In this document: positions 33,340 to 45,451 of the stretch, piece after piece
How positions within the stretch are numbered: the first letter of the stretch is position 1
Layout of the letters: each line of letters begins with the position of its first letter
Source of the DNA: Chlorophyllum brunneum
Taxonomy: Eukaryota; Basidiomycota; Agaricomycetes; Agaricales; Agaricaceae
Length of the DNA: 64,000 nt
Assembly: GCA_963576785.1 (NCBI GenBank)
Contig: OY756150.1
Location: 1,922,001-1,986,000 of the forward strand
Reading direction: 5' to 3'
Translations under genes and position numbers: made by a program
Notes under the pieces: generated by a model
What the model was told of the DNA's origin: nothing
Database searches by the model: none
Seen by the model: only the letters and a program-made list of their open reading frames with translations

Positions 33340-34132
33340 ACCTGGTGGAATGGTTTATGCTGTTTTGGAAGGAGCAAAAGGTATCGACAAACGTGGTCAA
33401 CGTCGAGCTAGAATGGTGTCTTCGAGTTTGGGCAATGTACAATCACGTCTACCTCGTGGCATAGATGTGCTGGAAAGAACTTAGCTTCGGGTTCTGGTTC
33501 ATGTTCGGGTTTGGGGATCAGTGTGAGCATTGGATCAAATGCATCAGAAAGCAAGTCAAGTTCTGACCGGCAACAACAATGGAGAATGGCACCACACTGC
33601 ATAGTTTGGATGACACACTTCACATAGCGTCGATGGCCTCATCACTGAATTTCATTACCATCAACTCCGGCGAAGTTGGAAAACTTAACCGTACGATTTC
33701 GAGAAAGGGAAGGAGGGCAGGAAGATAAATGTTTACCACTGTCACCTCTTTGACCAATTTTAGTGGTCCCGTGGTGGCAACATTTCGAGAGTGATGAGTC
33801 TGGAACATTTACAGTTCCACAAAGGATCGCGAATAGTGGATCGACAAGCAGTCCCTGTTCCCTCCGTTCCACCAAAATTTGAGTTTGCAAGGTCTGAAAT
33901 GGGCTCAACGACTCGTTATATATGCCTGAGAATTTCTGGTGGCATTGAGACTACAGAACCAGGTCGAACTCACGCACTGATGGGATTTTCCACGTCTCCA
34001 TTGACTACTATATGTGCTAGACAAGAAGTGGCGATGGTGTGGGGTGTTTCTGCTGGACTGGGAATTGGAGCAAGGTCTAGGATGCGTGGTATACCCAATT
34101 CACCAACAAGGCCTATCACCTATTATTACTAG
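33340..34132 (+). pseudogene. Decayed copy of the last exon of the Ser-rich gene
   Basis: This is a plus-strand relic of the last exon of the gene at 1061-4175. Matching stretches in order are: tggtggaatggtttat (33350 region); ggtcaacgtcgagctagaatggtgtcttcgagttt against ggtcaacgccgagctagaacaatgtcttcgagttt; a Gly-Ser run followed by GSNAS; VDRQAVPVPSVPP against GDRPAVPVPVVPP; and the end SAGLGIGARSRMRGIPNSPT against NAGLGIRARSRTPGMPKSPT. Internal segments are missing and the frame is broken. The earlier exons are absent. Confidence 0.8.
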
Positions 34133-35689
34133 CACAGACTGACTGATATGCATGCCACATTCATTTGCATCTGTAAAGGACCTGCCGAGAGGCAGGTACG
34201 CTTTCTTGGGAAACGTGACAAGTCATGAGATTAGAATAGGTAGTTCCCAGCGAGACCATGTAGGCTCCCTCGTCCACCTCATTCGCGTTCGACTCGACAG
34301 AAATCCCCTAGACGACTTTCCTTTTTATTTTTCACCCACCCACCTCAACCCTTCTCCCTTAGTGTCATACCACACAGTCAAGAAAATCACACCAAGCCAA
34401 CAAACCGCGCAGTGACCCTCGAAGAGACATTCTTTGGGGCAACCCGTCTACGTCCTCTCCTCGGGCTCACACCCTGGCCAATATCGAAATCTCTCCCTCT
34501 TTGAGATTCCAATTCACCACTCCCAAAGACTTTGCACGGTTTGCTTAACGACACAAACAATAGATTACTTTCCCTTAAGTGTCACCCCATCCCAAGACGT
34601 TCGTTCTTCGTGTTACACATGCGCTGAGTTTCTTGCTATTCAATTAATGCCTATAATTGGATGAAATGGACTGGGCTTCGTTCACGATTTTGTATTAATG
34701 TAATTTTGACAACTGTTACGAAGGGGTTGAACAAAACGCTTGGAAATCATTAGGTGAACGACTGTCCGGTATCCGACCGCCAGCAACCTAAGTATTTGAT
34801 CTTGGTGTACGTGTCGTTTTCTGACTGTTTCCGGGTTTTATGGGTCCTGGTGAGAGTATCGAGGGAACCACTGGCTGGCTTTCACCCAGGGATAGTACAT
34901 TGTCGACTTCTTCTATGATCAGAAGGTCTTTTGTGGAACCGGAGCGGGGTCCATGGACGATAGGGCTACAAACGGCTATGGTGTGGGGTTAAAGAAGACG
35001 GCACATATGGGTGGGTCATAGACGGAGTAGCAAGGGCAGATAGGGAGCAGGTCAGCGCAAAGGTTGTTATACGGACTCCTGGTCTACTTTAATCCCATTC
35101 CAACACATGTACACAGCAACTTCTTCATCAAGAGTTGGCGGTTCGAGTGTTTGCCTCGTTGCCCAGTAAATCCTGGCTGCTAGACGTTGGAGTTTATTTC
35201 GGAAGGCGTTGCCAAACATCGCACGACCTTTCCATCCAACTCTAGGTGAACCGGTTGACCCACACAACTCTCTCATCTCTATTAATATTCCTGGTGCACC
35301 CTCTGGTTTCCCTCGAGGCACCCTAATTCCAGACACACCTCCCCACCACCACCCCCTGAACTGCATCATTTGTACTAAGCTCGAGGAGCACCCTTCCATC
35401 TGCTAAGCCAATTATAGTCAGAAGTACACCATAGTCCAGGAAATGCAGCTGGGCTCTAATACGTTTGGTAATTCTTGTGAAGACTTGAACCCTGTTTGAT
35501 CCGAGAGATTGGGTTGTACTTTATTGCGTTGCTGTGGCGAGTATAGTGCCACCTTGCAGGGGCCCCATGGATGAACAGGGCTGGATGTCCTATGTCAGAT
35601 CATGCTGAGCAGACCTGCCTCATACCCAAAAGGGGGTGGAATAGAAGCCTGACTCCCACCTAAATTCTGAAGGAATGAAGCGGATAGTT
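34133..35689. other. Spacer, no supported gene
   Basis: Short open frames on both strands lack domain character, and I see no repeat that I can place. It separates the Ser-rich pseudogene from the flank of membrane-family copy 4. Confidence 0.4.
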
Positions 35690-36446
35690 GGGTTGGCTGT
35701 ATGGCCTCGGAAACCGTGGTACAGGCAAGTTTTCTGTGTCCTGTTCTTCTGGTGCTCTTGCACAGGTTTTATCTGGTTACGGTAGTTGCCTTTGTCATTT
35801 ATTTTTAATCACTCATTATCAGACACAGAAGAGCATGAAACACAGCAAAATGAGGTGGACCTTGATGTATTTTACAGCTTTGAAGTGAGTTTTTCATGCG
35901 ACTGCCGCAGCTATTCGATCCTCATGTTTGATGTTCAATCAGTGTGCCTTATCGACTGTCAGTTGTCCTTACTCCCCGTACTGGGTGTTTTGATCACTCA
36001 GTCTCATCCGAGTCAAATGTCAGTCAACACTGATGATGGCATAGCAGTTGACAGATGCATAAAATAATGATGAAGGATTGAATCTACTGTGCCACAAGTT
36101 TACAGAACCAGGTGAGCTGGCTAATATTGGGTACCAATATGTCAGAAGATCGGAGATGCTCACAGAGTCATGTTCATTACTATCCCAGGGATCAATTAAT
36201 GTCCAACAGATTTTATGTGTAAATATCACTCCAGAATCCTTGACCACAAAGGTTTTAATCATGTCATAGCAGAAATTTATTTTCTAGAACAATCACTCTG
36301 CACTGTTGTGCCACTAAACTTCTGCATGTCTGCCAGCCAACTTTATGCTTGGAACACATGCAGACCTCAGGGGTATATAATGTAGAAGTCTGTGATACCT
36401 TGTCTTACCCTGCCTGTCTTTTTGTTTACCATCCCTATGCTCATAC
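35690..36446 (+). pseudogene. Membrane-family copy 4: 5' flank and start only, cut by the chromovirus
   Basis: The sequence follows the 5' flanks of copies 1 to 3: ttctggtgctcttgcacagg, then a catgtttgatgttcaatcag block, then tagaacaatcactctgcactgttgtgcc (compare tagaatgatcaatcactctccactgctgtgcgcc before copy 2), then acacatgcagacctcaggggtatataat. It reaches the presumed start (atgctcatac, 36437-36446) and stops there, where the retrotransposon LTR begins. The remainder of the gene is not found on the other side of the element. Confidence 0.7.
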
Positions 36447-37882
36447 TGTTACGGATTTGGCTACTAAGGGCAATCAAAGAGGATGCGACCTCTAGGGTAT
36501 GGCCTTAATACCTATCTCAGCCAAGTAACTGGATAAGCAAACTGTCATTACTCAACCAAGAAATGGGAATCCCATTTATCTCATAGCTCTGAGTAATGAG
36601 GGTGAGTAGAGAATAAGCAGTTAAGCAATCTTCTATTGATTGACAGCAACTATCAACGGAAACTCTTCTTGGCCAATCAAGAAGGCTATCCCTGTTACAA
36701 CCTTAGTCTAAGACTCAGGTTGCAAGTCTTTGGATAAAGACAAGAAAGTGGAGAGAAGAGTAAGGTATGATACGATTGGTAAAGTGTAAGGAATACATCA
36801 AGTATTACTACACTTTATATACTAATGGTGAGAGCTAAGAATAAAGGAACAAGGTAAAGGAGTCATAGAGATGAATAGAATGAGTCAGAGGGGGTACAGC
36901 CATAAGGGATAAAACAAAGGGGTGAAACAGATACATAAAAATGATGAATGTGACAGGCACATGATAGGAATGTACTGTCTATCTATAGTTCATAACAATC
37001 CCTGTAGAAGATCAAAGCTTAAGCTTTGACTTCCTAATACAGTTGACTATTTATACTAACTACTTCTTTTCTATAAATACTACAGAGTATAGATAACGAG
37101 ACTGAAACACGTTTTACAATGTAAAACTGATAGATATGAAACTCAAGGTGAAACACTACTAAGAATAAATGTGAAACTGATAAAGATGAAACAGCTAAAC
37201 ATAGAACAAAGTGAAACTGATGACAGTGAAACAGATGAGTGCTTACTCATCCTCAGAGCTCTCAGATGATGATGATGGGGATTCATCGGAACAGCTGCAG
37301 TCACAAGACATGCAGAACAAAGTAGTAGAAGGCAATAATGATGATAGTGGTGATGGAAGAACTGCATCCATAGGATGATTGGAGTTGGATGATAGGGACG
37401 ACGCAGATACAATTGGTTCTTTGGAGAGATAGGACTCGGGTGACTCAACAAAGGCTCAAGTAGATTGCAATAGTGGATGGGGGGAATTGTTGCTATCACT
37501 ACTGGGTACAGCAGGTTTGTTGTCTGGTGATAAGTCTCTAGGTCATATTTCTATGCAATAGATTCCATTGGTGATTTGTTAGTGAATGAGCACTTCAAGT
37601 GCTGGACCACAAGTGTACATGTAGGGGTAGATGTACTGCATAGTTTCTTTAGTAGTTGGTCGTGCTTTCCAACCGTTATTCCAGGTGCTGTAGAGGTTGT
37701 TTTCAATGGTGCATAAGTAGAGTCCATTAGTGTTGCATACATGTAAGTATGGTGCATATTTCCAGGCTAGTCAAAGTAGAGAGTCAATGGTGGCGTCATT
37801 GGATCATAGTGGTGGGACAAGTGGTATTGCTTCTGGAAACTTGTCGTAACCTCTGACATAGGTTTGAGGTTTGGACATAACA
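36447..37882 (-). repeat. 3' LTR of the chromovirus, with a nested insertion
   Basis: It is 1436 bp long, or 1126 bp after removing the 305-bp insertion and its 5-bp duplication; the other LTR is 1125 bp. In the first 95 bp I count seven differences from the other LTR, all transitions, so the insertion is old or the mutations are biased. Confidence 0.9.
36693..36997. mobile_element. Solo LTR (305 bp) nested in the chromovirus LTR
   Basis: It begins TGTTACAACC and ends TTCATAACA, so it has 5'-TG...CA-3' borders with 5-bp inverted ends. It is flanked by the 5-bp direct repeat atccc at 36688-36692 and 36998-37002. The other LTR has the uninterrupted site (ggctatccctgtagaag). It has no coding capacity. 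It could instead be a small non-autonomous LTR derivative. Confidence 0.85.
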
Positions 37883-37894
37883 TTATTCTCTTTG
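37883..37894 (-). promoter_or_regulatory. Polypurine tract of the chromovirus
   Basis: On the minus strand CAAAGAGAATAA sits directly before the 3' LTR, where the plus-strand primer of an LTR retrotransposon is expected. Confidence 0.6.
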
Positions 37895-37989
37895 TTAGTA
37901 ATGAATTCCATTTCGTTACATTCAATCTTGGGTGGTCGGTAGTAAGGACTGTCCTCAGGGAGTTCTTCTACTCCATATAGTTTGACGGG

Positions 37990-39319
37990 TCAGTATCTAA
38001 TGTGATTGGCTACTTCCAATATCTGAGAAGGGATCCTTGTAATGGCTTTCATCCTGGTAGGGTGGTAAGGTTGAGGTGGCAGATAGTAGAGGGGGCAAGA
38101 TGCCACTTTGGGTCCTGGTGGTAGCAGTCCTGGAGTACTAGTGTCCATTGGGATGGGGAGGCCCGAGCCTAATAGTATGATAGCTTCAAGTACTTGCTCC
38201 ATTTCTGGAACTGTAAACATGGCTGATGACCTCATCGAGTCGATTGTATAGTTCTTGCATGTCAGGATCCAGCCATTGGGTTTGATAAGCCAGAGTGGTA
38301 GTTTGGCCATATCGTTGATCATAGTTGGATCAGCTTTGTAGTACAAGTTGAGTATTTCGAGATTGGGTGCTTCATATGGGCTGCCTATGAACTTGTGGAG
38401 TTGGGTTAATTGTTGCTGCAGCATAGGAAATCTGGCAGGGTCTTTCATTTTCACAGTCATGATACTGGTGACAATCTCAGATAGCCCAGTAATAGTTGAG
38501 TGGAACTGCAGGTGGTTCATGCTCATATTGAGGTAGGTCATGATGTGCAGAGTGGCCTTGGACAGACACAGGTTCGACGAGTCTATGCTCCATTTGGGCA
38601 TCAGTCTGAACCGGAGTTGATTGATGAGTCAGATTGCCATCATTAGTGGCATCATGGAAAGGAAGGCCTTGAGGGATTCTTGATGTGGGATATATGGGGT
38701 GAGGCTCTGGTGGAGGTTCTTGAGACTGGTCATTGTTTCGAGTGGGTAGTTGGGGAATGTCAGGAGTCAATAAAGGGCTGCCTTGGCTGTGTGCACTAAG
38801 GGTAGTGCTGATTGAGCAACAGAGAAGTTGATAGGAGTGTTGGATGCATTGCAAATCCTCATATACTCCATTAGGTAGAGTGCAGCTAGTAAGGATGTTG
38901 TAGCTTTGTTGTATGGCATAGGTGTATTGACTAAGCATTTGCATATTATGAAAGCAAGCAGCAAGCGAATTCCTGTATTGGTCACAATGGGCAACAGATG
39001 TGTTATCTCCTTGTATATTGGGGTGGTGATTGGATAGTCATCTTTTGATAGTGTTTCAAAGTTGTAGGCAGGCAGTGTCACATGCGGATTTGATATCAAG
39101 TAGGGGAGGGATGGTATGCGGCTGTAATCCAATGGGCTGGATAAATTCCTCATTGTTGAGGGTGATGAAATACTTGGGCAATGAGTGGAGGATATCATTA
39201 AGGTCTGGCAATACAGGTGGTCCATTGATGATGTTGGCAGTGATTTTGGTAGTATTGATAACAGTAGCTGTGGTGGCTGGTGCTGAGGCTGGGTGGGTAT
39301 TGGAAGTGTTGAGAGACAT
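37990..39319 (-). pseudogene. Extra open region between chromodomain and 3' LTR, broken
   Basis: Overlapping minus-strand frames (39319-39056, 39225-38767, 38944-38477, 38601-37990) look like one coding region broken by shifts. The last part is about 200 residues long with protein-like composition, including LHKFIGSPYEAPNLEILNLY and LPLWLIKPNGW. Protein-like frames (YAPYLHVCNTNGLY and others) continue into the LTR itself and are kept in both LTRs. I recognise no domain. Some Gypsy elements carry an additional ORF at this place; its role here is unknown. Confidence 0.5.
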
Positions 39320-39339
39320 GGGGAGTTCAGATGTTATGA

Positions 39340-40602
39340 GCTCTTTTATAGGCTTCGAGTATATCCTTCGTATTTTGGAGGTTTGATGCAGGTTCCCATG
39401 AATTTTCAGAAGTGTGGTAGCCTTTCCACTTGATTAGGTATCTGAAACAATTATTTATCCTTTTATAGTAAAGAATGGCCCTAACTTCATATTCTTCTTG
39501 ATCATCAACAAGGAAAGGGAGGAGTTAAGACATTATGTCATCCATAGATCGTGTTTTTGATTGTAGGGGTAAGGAGAGAGGCATAAAACTTATTATAGAT
39601 CTTCCATGTTTCAGGTAATTTTAGCTGAAACACAATGGGTAAGATCTTCTTGATGATTGTGAAAGGTCCTTCCCTTCTTTGGGTGATTTTCCTATTTGCA
39701 AAGTTTATTGGCAGGTGTTTGTTTTCTAACCAAACTTTATTCCCTTCGTTAAAGTTTGGTAATCTATAATTTGCAGTTCATTTGGCCATGATTTCACGGA
39801 CATGGTTGTGTGCTTCGAGGGCTCGATGTTAAGCATTAGATAGCTTCTTGAGGCGATCCTTGGTGGCAGTGATGTTTGTTGATTCCAGAGTAGTGGGAAA
39901 TGATTTTGGTGCATAGCCATAGAGTAGCTGGAAAGGTGACTCCTTTTGTCTAGTATGGGGGCAGTTGTTATGAGCAAATTCGTAGAATGAGAGGAACTTT
40001 GCCCAATCGTTTGGTTGAGCTGAAGTGGCAAGTACTAAATATAGCTCGATTTCCTGATTGATCCATTCAGTTGATCCGTCAGTTTGTGGGTGATAGGCTG
40101 TTAAATAGGCAGGGTCGATGTTAAGTAGTTTATAGAATTCTTGCATCACTTTGGTGGTAAATTGCAGATCTCAGTTGGAGATGATTTTGTCAGGTATGCC
40201 ATATTTGGCAAAGAGGTGGTCAACCAATAGTTGTGCAATCTGTTGTGCATCGGTGCTTTTGGTAGTTGGCACTAGAATTATCCCCTTCAATAATCCATGG
40301 TCCACTATGGATAAAATACAATCATATCCTCGGGACAGGGGGATATCAGTGATAAGGTCCATTGATATCTGGGAAAATGGACAGGTCGACTTGGGTGCAG
40401 GAATAGGTTGTAGTGGTGGTTTTGTTAGGTGATGGTTAATCTTGAATTGCTGGTACTTTGGACATCCAGCAACATACTCGTGGACATAGTCCTTGATTCC
40501 TGGCCAATAGGTGTAATCCAGCATCTTGGATAAGGTAGTTGCTGCTCCTGGGTGGAGGTTTGGTAAGGCATCGTGGGTACATTCAGTGATCCAGTGCTTC
40601 AA
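39340..40602 (-). pseudogene. Chromovirus integrase and chromodomain, broken
   Basis: On the minus strand the frame starts with an HHCC-type zinc region (HDALPNLHPG, then YWPGIKDYVHEYVAGCPKYQ), in which the last Cys is Tyr. The integrase core follows with its first Asp in ISMDLITDIP. Where a second catalytic Asp is expected, the reading is IISN followed by a stop (about 40171), consistent with G-to-A and C-to-T changes. YHPQTDGSTEWINQEIELYL and FAHNNCPHTRQKESPFQLLY complete the core. The chromodomain near 39340-39446 reads [20 protein letters not shown]. Confidence 0.85.
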
Positions 40603-40924
40603 TCCAGGGTCATTTGGAATGATAACTCAGTTGGCATTGTGTGGGAGATCATCATTGGATATCTCATCAAGGTCAGGGTCAATCATATCATGATGTTGAC
40701 GTACTTTGTCAAGATCAGCCTCAGTGAGGAGGTATACTATGGTACCGTCGAATATAGTCACTTCCTGGTTGTCTTTGTCATTGGGAGTGTGGTTGGGTTG
40801 TCGTGATAATGCATCAGCTGGGCTGTTCTTTCAGCCAGGTATATGCTTAACCTTCAACTGATGTTTGAAGCATTCCATATAGGCTACCAAATAGGCTTGG
40901 CATTGATTAAGGGTTTGGGGTTCC

Positions 40925-41960
40925 TTAATTCAGGATAAGTTCTCGTGATCACTCCATACAGTGAATTCATGTTTGGCTCCTTCCAAATGGTGGCACCATT
41001 CCTTTAAGGCTTGTATGATAGCTAGCCATTCTTGCTCTGAGCAATGGTAGTTTTGTTCTGTCGAGTTGAATGCTCTGGAGATAAAGGCAATTGGGTGCTT
41101 TACTCCATTATCATTGTGTTGGGTGAGGACAGCTCCTGAGGCATATATGGAGGTATTGGTTTCAATTTCAAAGGGTTTATCAGGATCTGGCACAATCAAA
41201 ATAGGCTTCTCCATGAAGCGTTTCTTCAGATCTTCGAAGGCAGCTTGATGCTCATTGGTCCAGTGGAATTTAACATTCTTGGACATGAGGGAGTTTAGCG
41301 GTGCAGTATGTCATGCATAATTCTTGATGAATCTTCTGTAGAAGTTGCAGAATCCAATAAATTTTCGCACATTGTGGGTCATTTTGGGTATTGGCCAATT
41401 CTTGATTCCTTCAAGTTTGGCTGCATCCATTTTAATGGATGATGGGAAGATTACAGCACCAAGGTACTTGAGGCATTGTTTCTCGAATTCACATTTCTTG
41501 GGCTTGAGAAATAGGTCATGTTCACAAAGTAGTTTTAATACTTCACAGGTAAGGTGTCAGAGTTCTTCTTGTGTTTTGGCATGTATGAGAATATCATCCA
41601 TGTATACAAGGACTCCTCCTTTGTCAATCAAGGGGTGGAATATATGGTCTATCATGGATTAGAAAGTGGTTAGGGAGTTGCACATCCCAAAGAACATCAC
41701 AGTTGGCTCATATAGGCCTTTTGGTGTTCTGAATGTGGCTTTCCATTCATCGCCTTTTCGGATGTGATATTGTTGTATCTGGCACATACATCAAGTTTGG
41801 TAAACCAATTTGATCCTTTAAGTTTGTCAAGTAGTGACAAAATGAGTGGGATCAGGTATACATTCTTGATGGTATGACTATTGAGATATTGATAGTCTTG
41901 ACATAGGTGGAGTTTTCCATCTTTCTTCCCTATGAAGAAGAAAGGTGAGGCCATAGGTGA
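40925..41960 (-). pseudogene. Chromovirus reverse transcriptase and RNase H, broken
   Basis: The minus strand starts with [20 protein letters not shown] and the [11 protein letters not shown] segment (normally with Arg where Cys is seen). The catalytic YMDD is intact at 41593-41604, followed by ILIHAKTQEEL. Then come the thumb-like FIGFCNFYRRFIKNY and the RNase H segment FEIETNTSIYASGAVLTQ (Asp to Asn in the usual TDAS) and CSEQEWLAIIQALKEW. Stops and shifts separate these parts. Confidence 0.85.
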
Positions 41961-42101
41961 TTTCGATCATTGAATGTAACCTTTGGCTAGGTTCTCCTTG
42001 ATGAATTTATTGAGTTCATTGGTCTCTTGGAGAGATAGTTGATAAGTAGGTCCAGCTTTTGGTTCAAAAGATTCTTTTATCTTGATTTTGTGATCCCATG
42101 G

Positions 42102-42665
42102 TCAAGTGGGTAGATATCTTGAAGCAGCTTGTTCACTGAATATATTGAGATAGTCATGAAAATTGGCTGGTACAATTTTCAGAGGGTCAGTCTCTTTCTT
42201 CTCTCCATATTGCTGGGCAATAAACTGGGAGGCATTGGCTTTGAAGTTTATTTCTTCAAATGTGGCAGGTTCAAGGTAGATGTGGTTCACTTGTTTGGCT
42301 TCATTTGCACTGTCATCCATGGAGGTGACAAGGCAGTTGAGCTGAGGGTTGTCAATAAATGGGGTTCTCCATTTCATAGTTTTCCTTGACCAATCAACTT
42401 CTGGGTTGAATTGCAATAGCCAGGGCATTCCTAAGATTAGGCATGGCATTCCTAGTCCAATGATTCTTGGTTTCAGAATCATTTGTTGTCTATCTATGGT
42501 GAGTCTAAGGACAGTATCATAGGTGGCTTGTCCTTGTCCATTGGTGGTTCCATTGGCATTAAGGATGGTGACTGGTGTGTCAAGTGGACAGGTTGGTAGG
42601 TTCCATCATTCTACAAGAGATGGGTCAATGTAATTTCTGGCTGCTCCTGAATCTAGGAGGGTAAG
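42102..42665 (-). pseudogene. Chromovirus aspartic protease region, broken
   Basis: On the minus strand the catalytic LDSGAARNYIDPSLVE segment lies near 42643-42665, followed by a stop. GMPCLILGMPWLLQFNPEVD and DWSRKTMKW match the C-terminal half of retropepsin-like domains in Gypsy elements. It lies between gag and reverse transcriptase, as expected. Confidence 0.8.
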
Positions 42666-43054
42666 GTGTTCAGTAGTTGTGCTAGGTAAGTGGACAGTAG
42701 TTGGAACATAGATAGTATTGTTCTTTGGAACAATGTTAATGGTGGTGATTTGTTCAGTATCAGGTTTGTGAAGTGGCTTGGGTCAGGGGTAGTTATTGTG
42801 TTGTGGCATTGAATAAGAAATCTGTGGTTTCTTTATAGTTTGAGATCTAGACACAGTAGCTAGTCTCTTCAGACAAAAGACTTGATTAGGTTTTCATTAG
42901 GATGACTATCTGCAATGTTGAAGAGTTCCTCTATCTCTTCATTGGAGGTGTCTTCCATTACATTCACGATTCAGGTAGACTTGAATTGTTGCTTGCTTCA
43001 GTCGAAGCATTTGGACTTGTAAGCAGCATTCTTGGACATGCTGGCATGGTTGCT

Positions 43055-44779
43055 TCATTGTGGGAAATTTCTGGAGAAATGTCCAGTGGATTTGCATGTG
43101 AAACATTTTTGTTTGTTGTATAACTTCCAGAGTTTGGGTGATAAGATAGCATTGAGTTGGGCTGTAGCAGGTTTTGTGGCCATGCAGGTGACTTGCTGGG
43201 TAGTTGCATTCAAATATTCATCATCATCTAATGATGCTTCTTCCTCAGATTCTTCTTGTTTTTCATTAGATCCTTCTCCCATTAGGTAAAGATTATTGAG
43301 CTGCTACTTGGGGATGTGGTTGATGTTCATGGGACTATAGCTTGGGGGGTTACTGCTTCTTTGAGTCAGCTCGCAAGGTCTTGCATAAGACATCGAACTT
43401 GATGCTTTCAGAGTGCAATATTTCGAGTGATGGGAGGTATGTCATACTAAGTGATAATGTTCTGTTGAGCTAAAATTCTGTTGTAGGTATGCTATTGTTG
43501 CTGCATTTTGTGTGGCTGTGTACCAAGCATTGATGTTGTTCAGGGTGGGGTTCTGACTGTAGATAAGCCTTTTGTAATATGGATCCAGTCCTTTAATGAA
43601 GAATGTGATTTTGGTCTCTGCATGGGTGATTTCAGCTTGGGTACACATATTCTTGAATTGCTCAACATAGACTGTGGTGGGTTGTCCATTCTGGGTGACA
43701 TTAGATAGTTGATCAATGGTGACAAGGGTGTTGTTTGTGGGTAGAAACAAAGTGTCAAGTTCTGTGAGAAACTGTTCGATAGTCTGAGTAGGGCTGAAGA
43801 TATTGTTGGTGGTGTGTGAGATGGTGTAGACTTGTTTCCATTTTCTGGCCAATCCTTCCATGCTAAGGAGGACATACATGATTTTGGACTTGTCATTTGG
43901 TGGATTGTTGGGCTGTGATGCAAAGTAGATCTGGAGGTTCTGCTTCTGGTTGAGATAGTCAAGCAGGTCACCATAGAAAACAGCGGGCTTTGGGAGCTTG
44001 GGGTCTGGCATGTTTGATCCTGTGGGTGAGTTTGGTAGTGAGCTTGCTAGGGAGTTTGATAGGGATAATTGCCAGGTTTGTGGCTATTGGGTTGTCCTGA
44101 GTATAATTGGAAGTCCTGGTGTTCTGGTCATCTGCTGGTAGGTACTGGCAGGTATCACTGGTTGGGTTGTCTGGTAGCTGGTTGACTGAGAGTTGGTTGT
44201 CTGGCTGGTCTGACTTCATTGAGGTTCCCTTTCTCTTTGTTCTTGGAGTAGCTGGAAGGCTCCAGCAAGTGGGTTTGGTAAGTTTAATATGTTGTCATTG
44301 AATTTGTATTGGGACTCAAGTTCTGGTGTCTGGGGTGGTGGCTCTTCAGAGTACTCACTTCCATGTTCGGAGTGCTCGGAGTTGTCTGAGTGTTCAGACT
44401 CGGTAGAGACGGTTTCTCTGTACTATTGGTTGGACTACTGGGATTGCTGGGATTGCTGTGATTGTTGTCTTGAGATCACTTGTTGTGCCCAGTCAGATTG
44501 CATGTAAACAGGTGTCTGATAAGACTCTGAACTCTGTCTTGGGGCAGGTTCACTGGTTCTAATCCTACTAGCTATGGTGCTAGTCAAGAGTCATTCAAAG
44601 GGTTGGGAAGTGGTCAAGGTGGACCATTGGATGGAGGCTGGTGGGGAATATTGAACTGGTTCTGGGTTTTTCCAGGAAGTTTGTTGAGTAGGCTCAACAC
44701 TGTAAGGCTCTGCAGCCTTGGATTGCAATTTAGTCCTGTAGACTGGAGGTGCAGGTAGAGTAGTCTCCTTTTGCTTCAT
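43055..44779 (-). pseudogene. Chromovirus gag, broken
   Basis: The minus strand opens with a Gln/Ser/Pro-rich N-terminus from 44779, interrupted by several stops. The capsid-like domain at 44011-43442 (FYGDLLDYLNQ, then WKQVYTISHTTNNIFSPTQT, then FKNMCTQAEITHAETKITFF) is open over about 190 residues. A zinc knuckle follows at about 43060-43100 (CFTCKSTGHFSRNF), whose fourth ligand is Phe instead of Cys. About 670 bp between 44780 and the 5' LTR hold no gene and probably form the leader. Confidence 0.8.
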
Positions 44780-45451
44780 GTAACATTGGAGTTATTCAAT
44801 CTTGACCGAGTTGCACCTTTATCTGACCAACAATTATTTGCGACTTCTTCCTGTACTTCCTGGGAATACACAACAGGTTTTGAGGGTATCCTCTACTAAG
44901 TGCTCTCACTTTTTGAGGGAATCCATTACTGGTGTAACAGTGACAAGACATGATGCATCTTCATGGTTGCTAGTATCATCTGGCTGACTAGATGGCAGCC
45001 GCTCAGTTTAGCTTCTCTATGGATGGCTTCTCCATAGCCTAGTGGTTGTAACCTTCCATTCCTTCTGGATCTTCTTTCAACTGGAGTACTTCTCAATGGG
45101 AATCCAGAGACATGATGTGTGGCAGGCAAGTTTCTCTTTTTCTCAAGGAGGAAACCACAAAGTCAGTCAATAGTGTATGTTCTATGAGCGGGTCCTTGTG
45201 CTTAGCCCTACTAACTTGAGGGGTACTCCAGGTACTGGCAAGTGCAGTGTGGGTCCTATGTGACTGATAGTAACTACGGTCCTATGCAGCAGATAGGCAC
45301 TGTGTACAACTCTTCTCAGCTTCCTGTAACAGTGACAATAGCAATGATGCAGGAAGATGTTATCCTTGTTCAGTGACAACAGCAATAATGCAGATAATAC
45401 TGGGGTTCTTGTTCTCTATGCCAAAATGACTCAGTGGAAGCTTTGATCTAT

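Noticed and set aside
33213..33464. Open frame of 83 codons
   Set aside because: Its second half is an off-frame reading of the Ser-rich pseudogene, and the first half is without character.
37143..37499. Independent gene inside the chromovirus LTR (also at 45847-46203)
   Set aside because: It is present in both LTRs and is part of the repeat; at most it is the end of an element accessory ORF.
45430..45451. Primer-binding site of the chromovirus
   Set aside because: The minus-strand bases after the 5' LTR (ATAGATCAAAGC) only loosely resemble an initiator-tRNA primer site (TGGTATCAGAGC); too weak to annotate.
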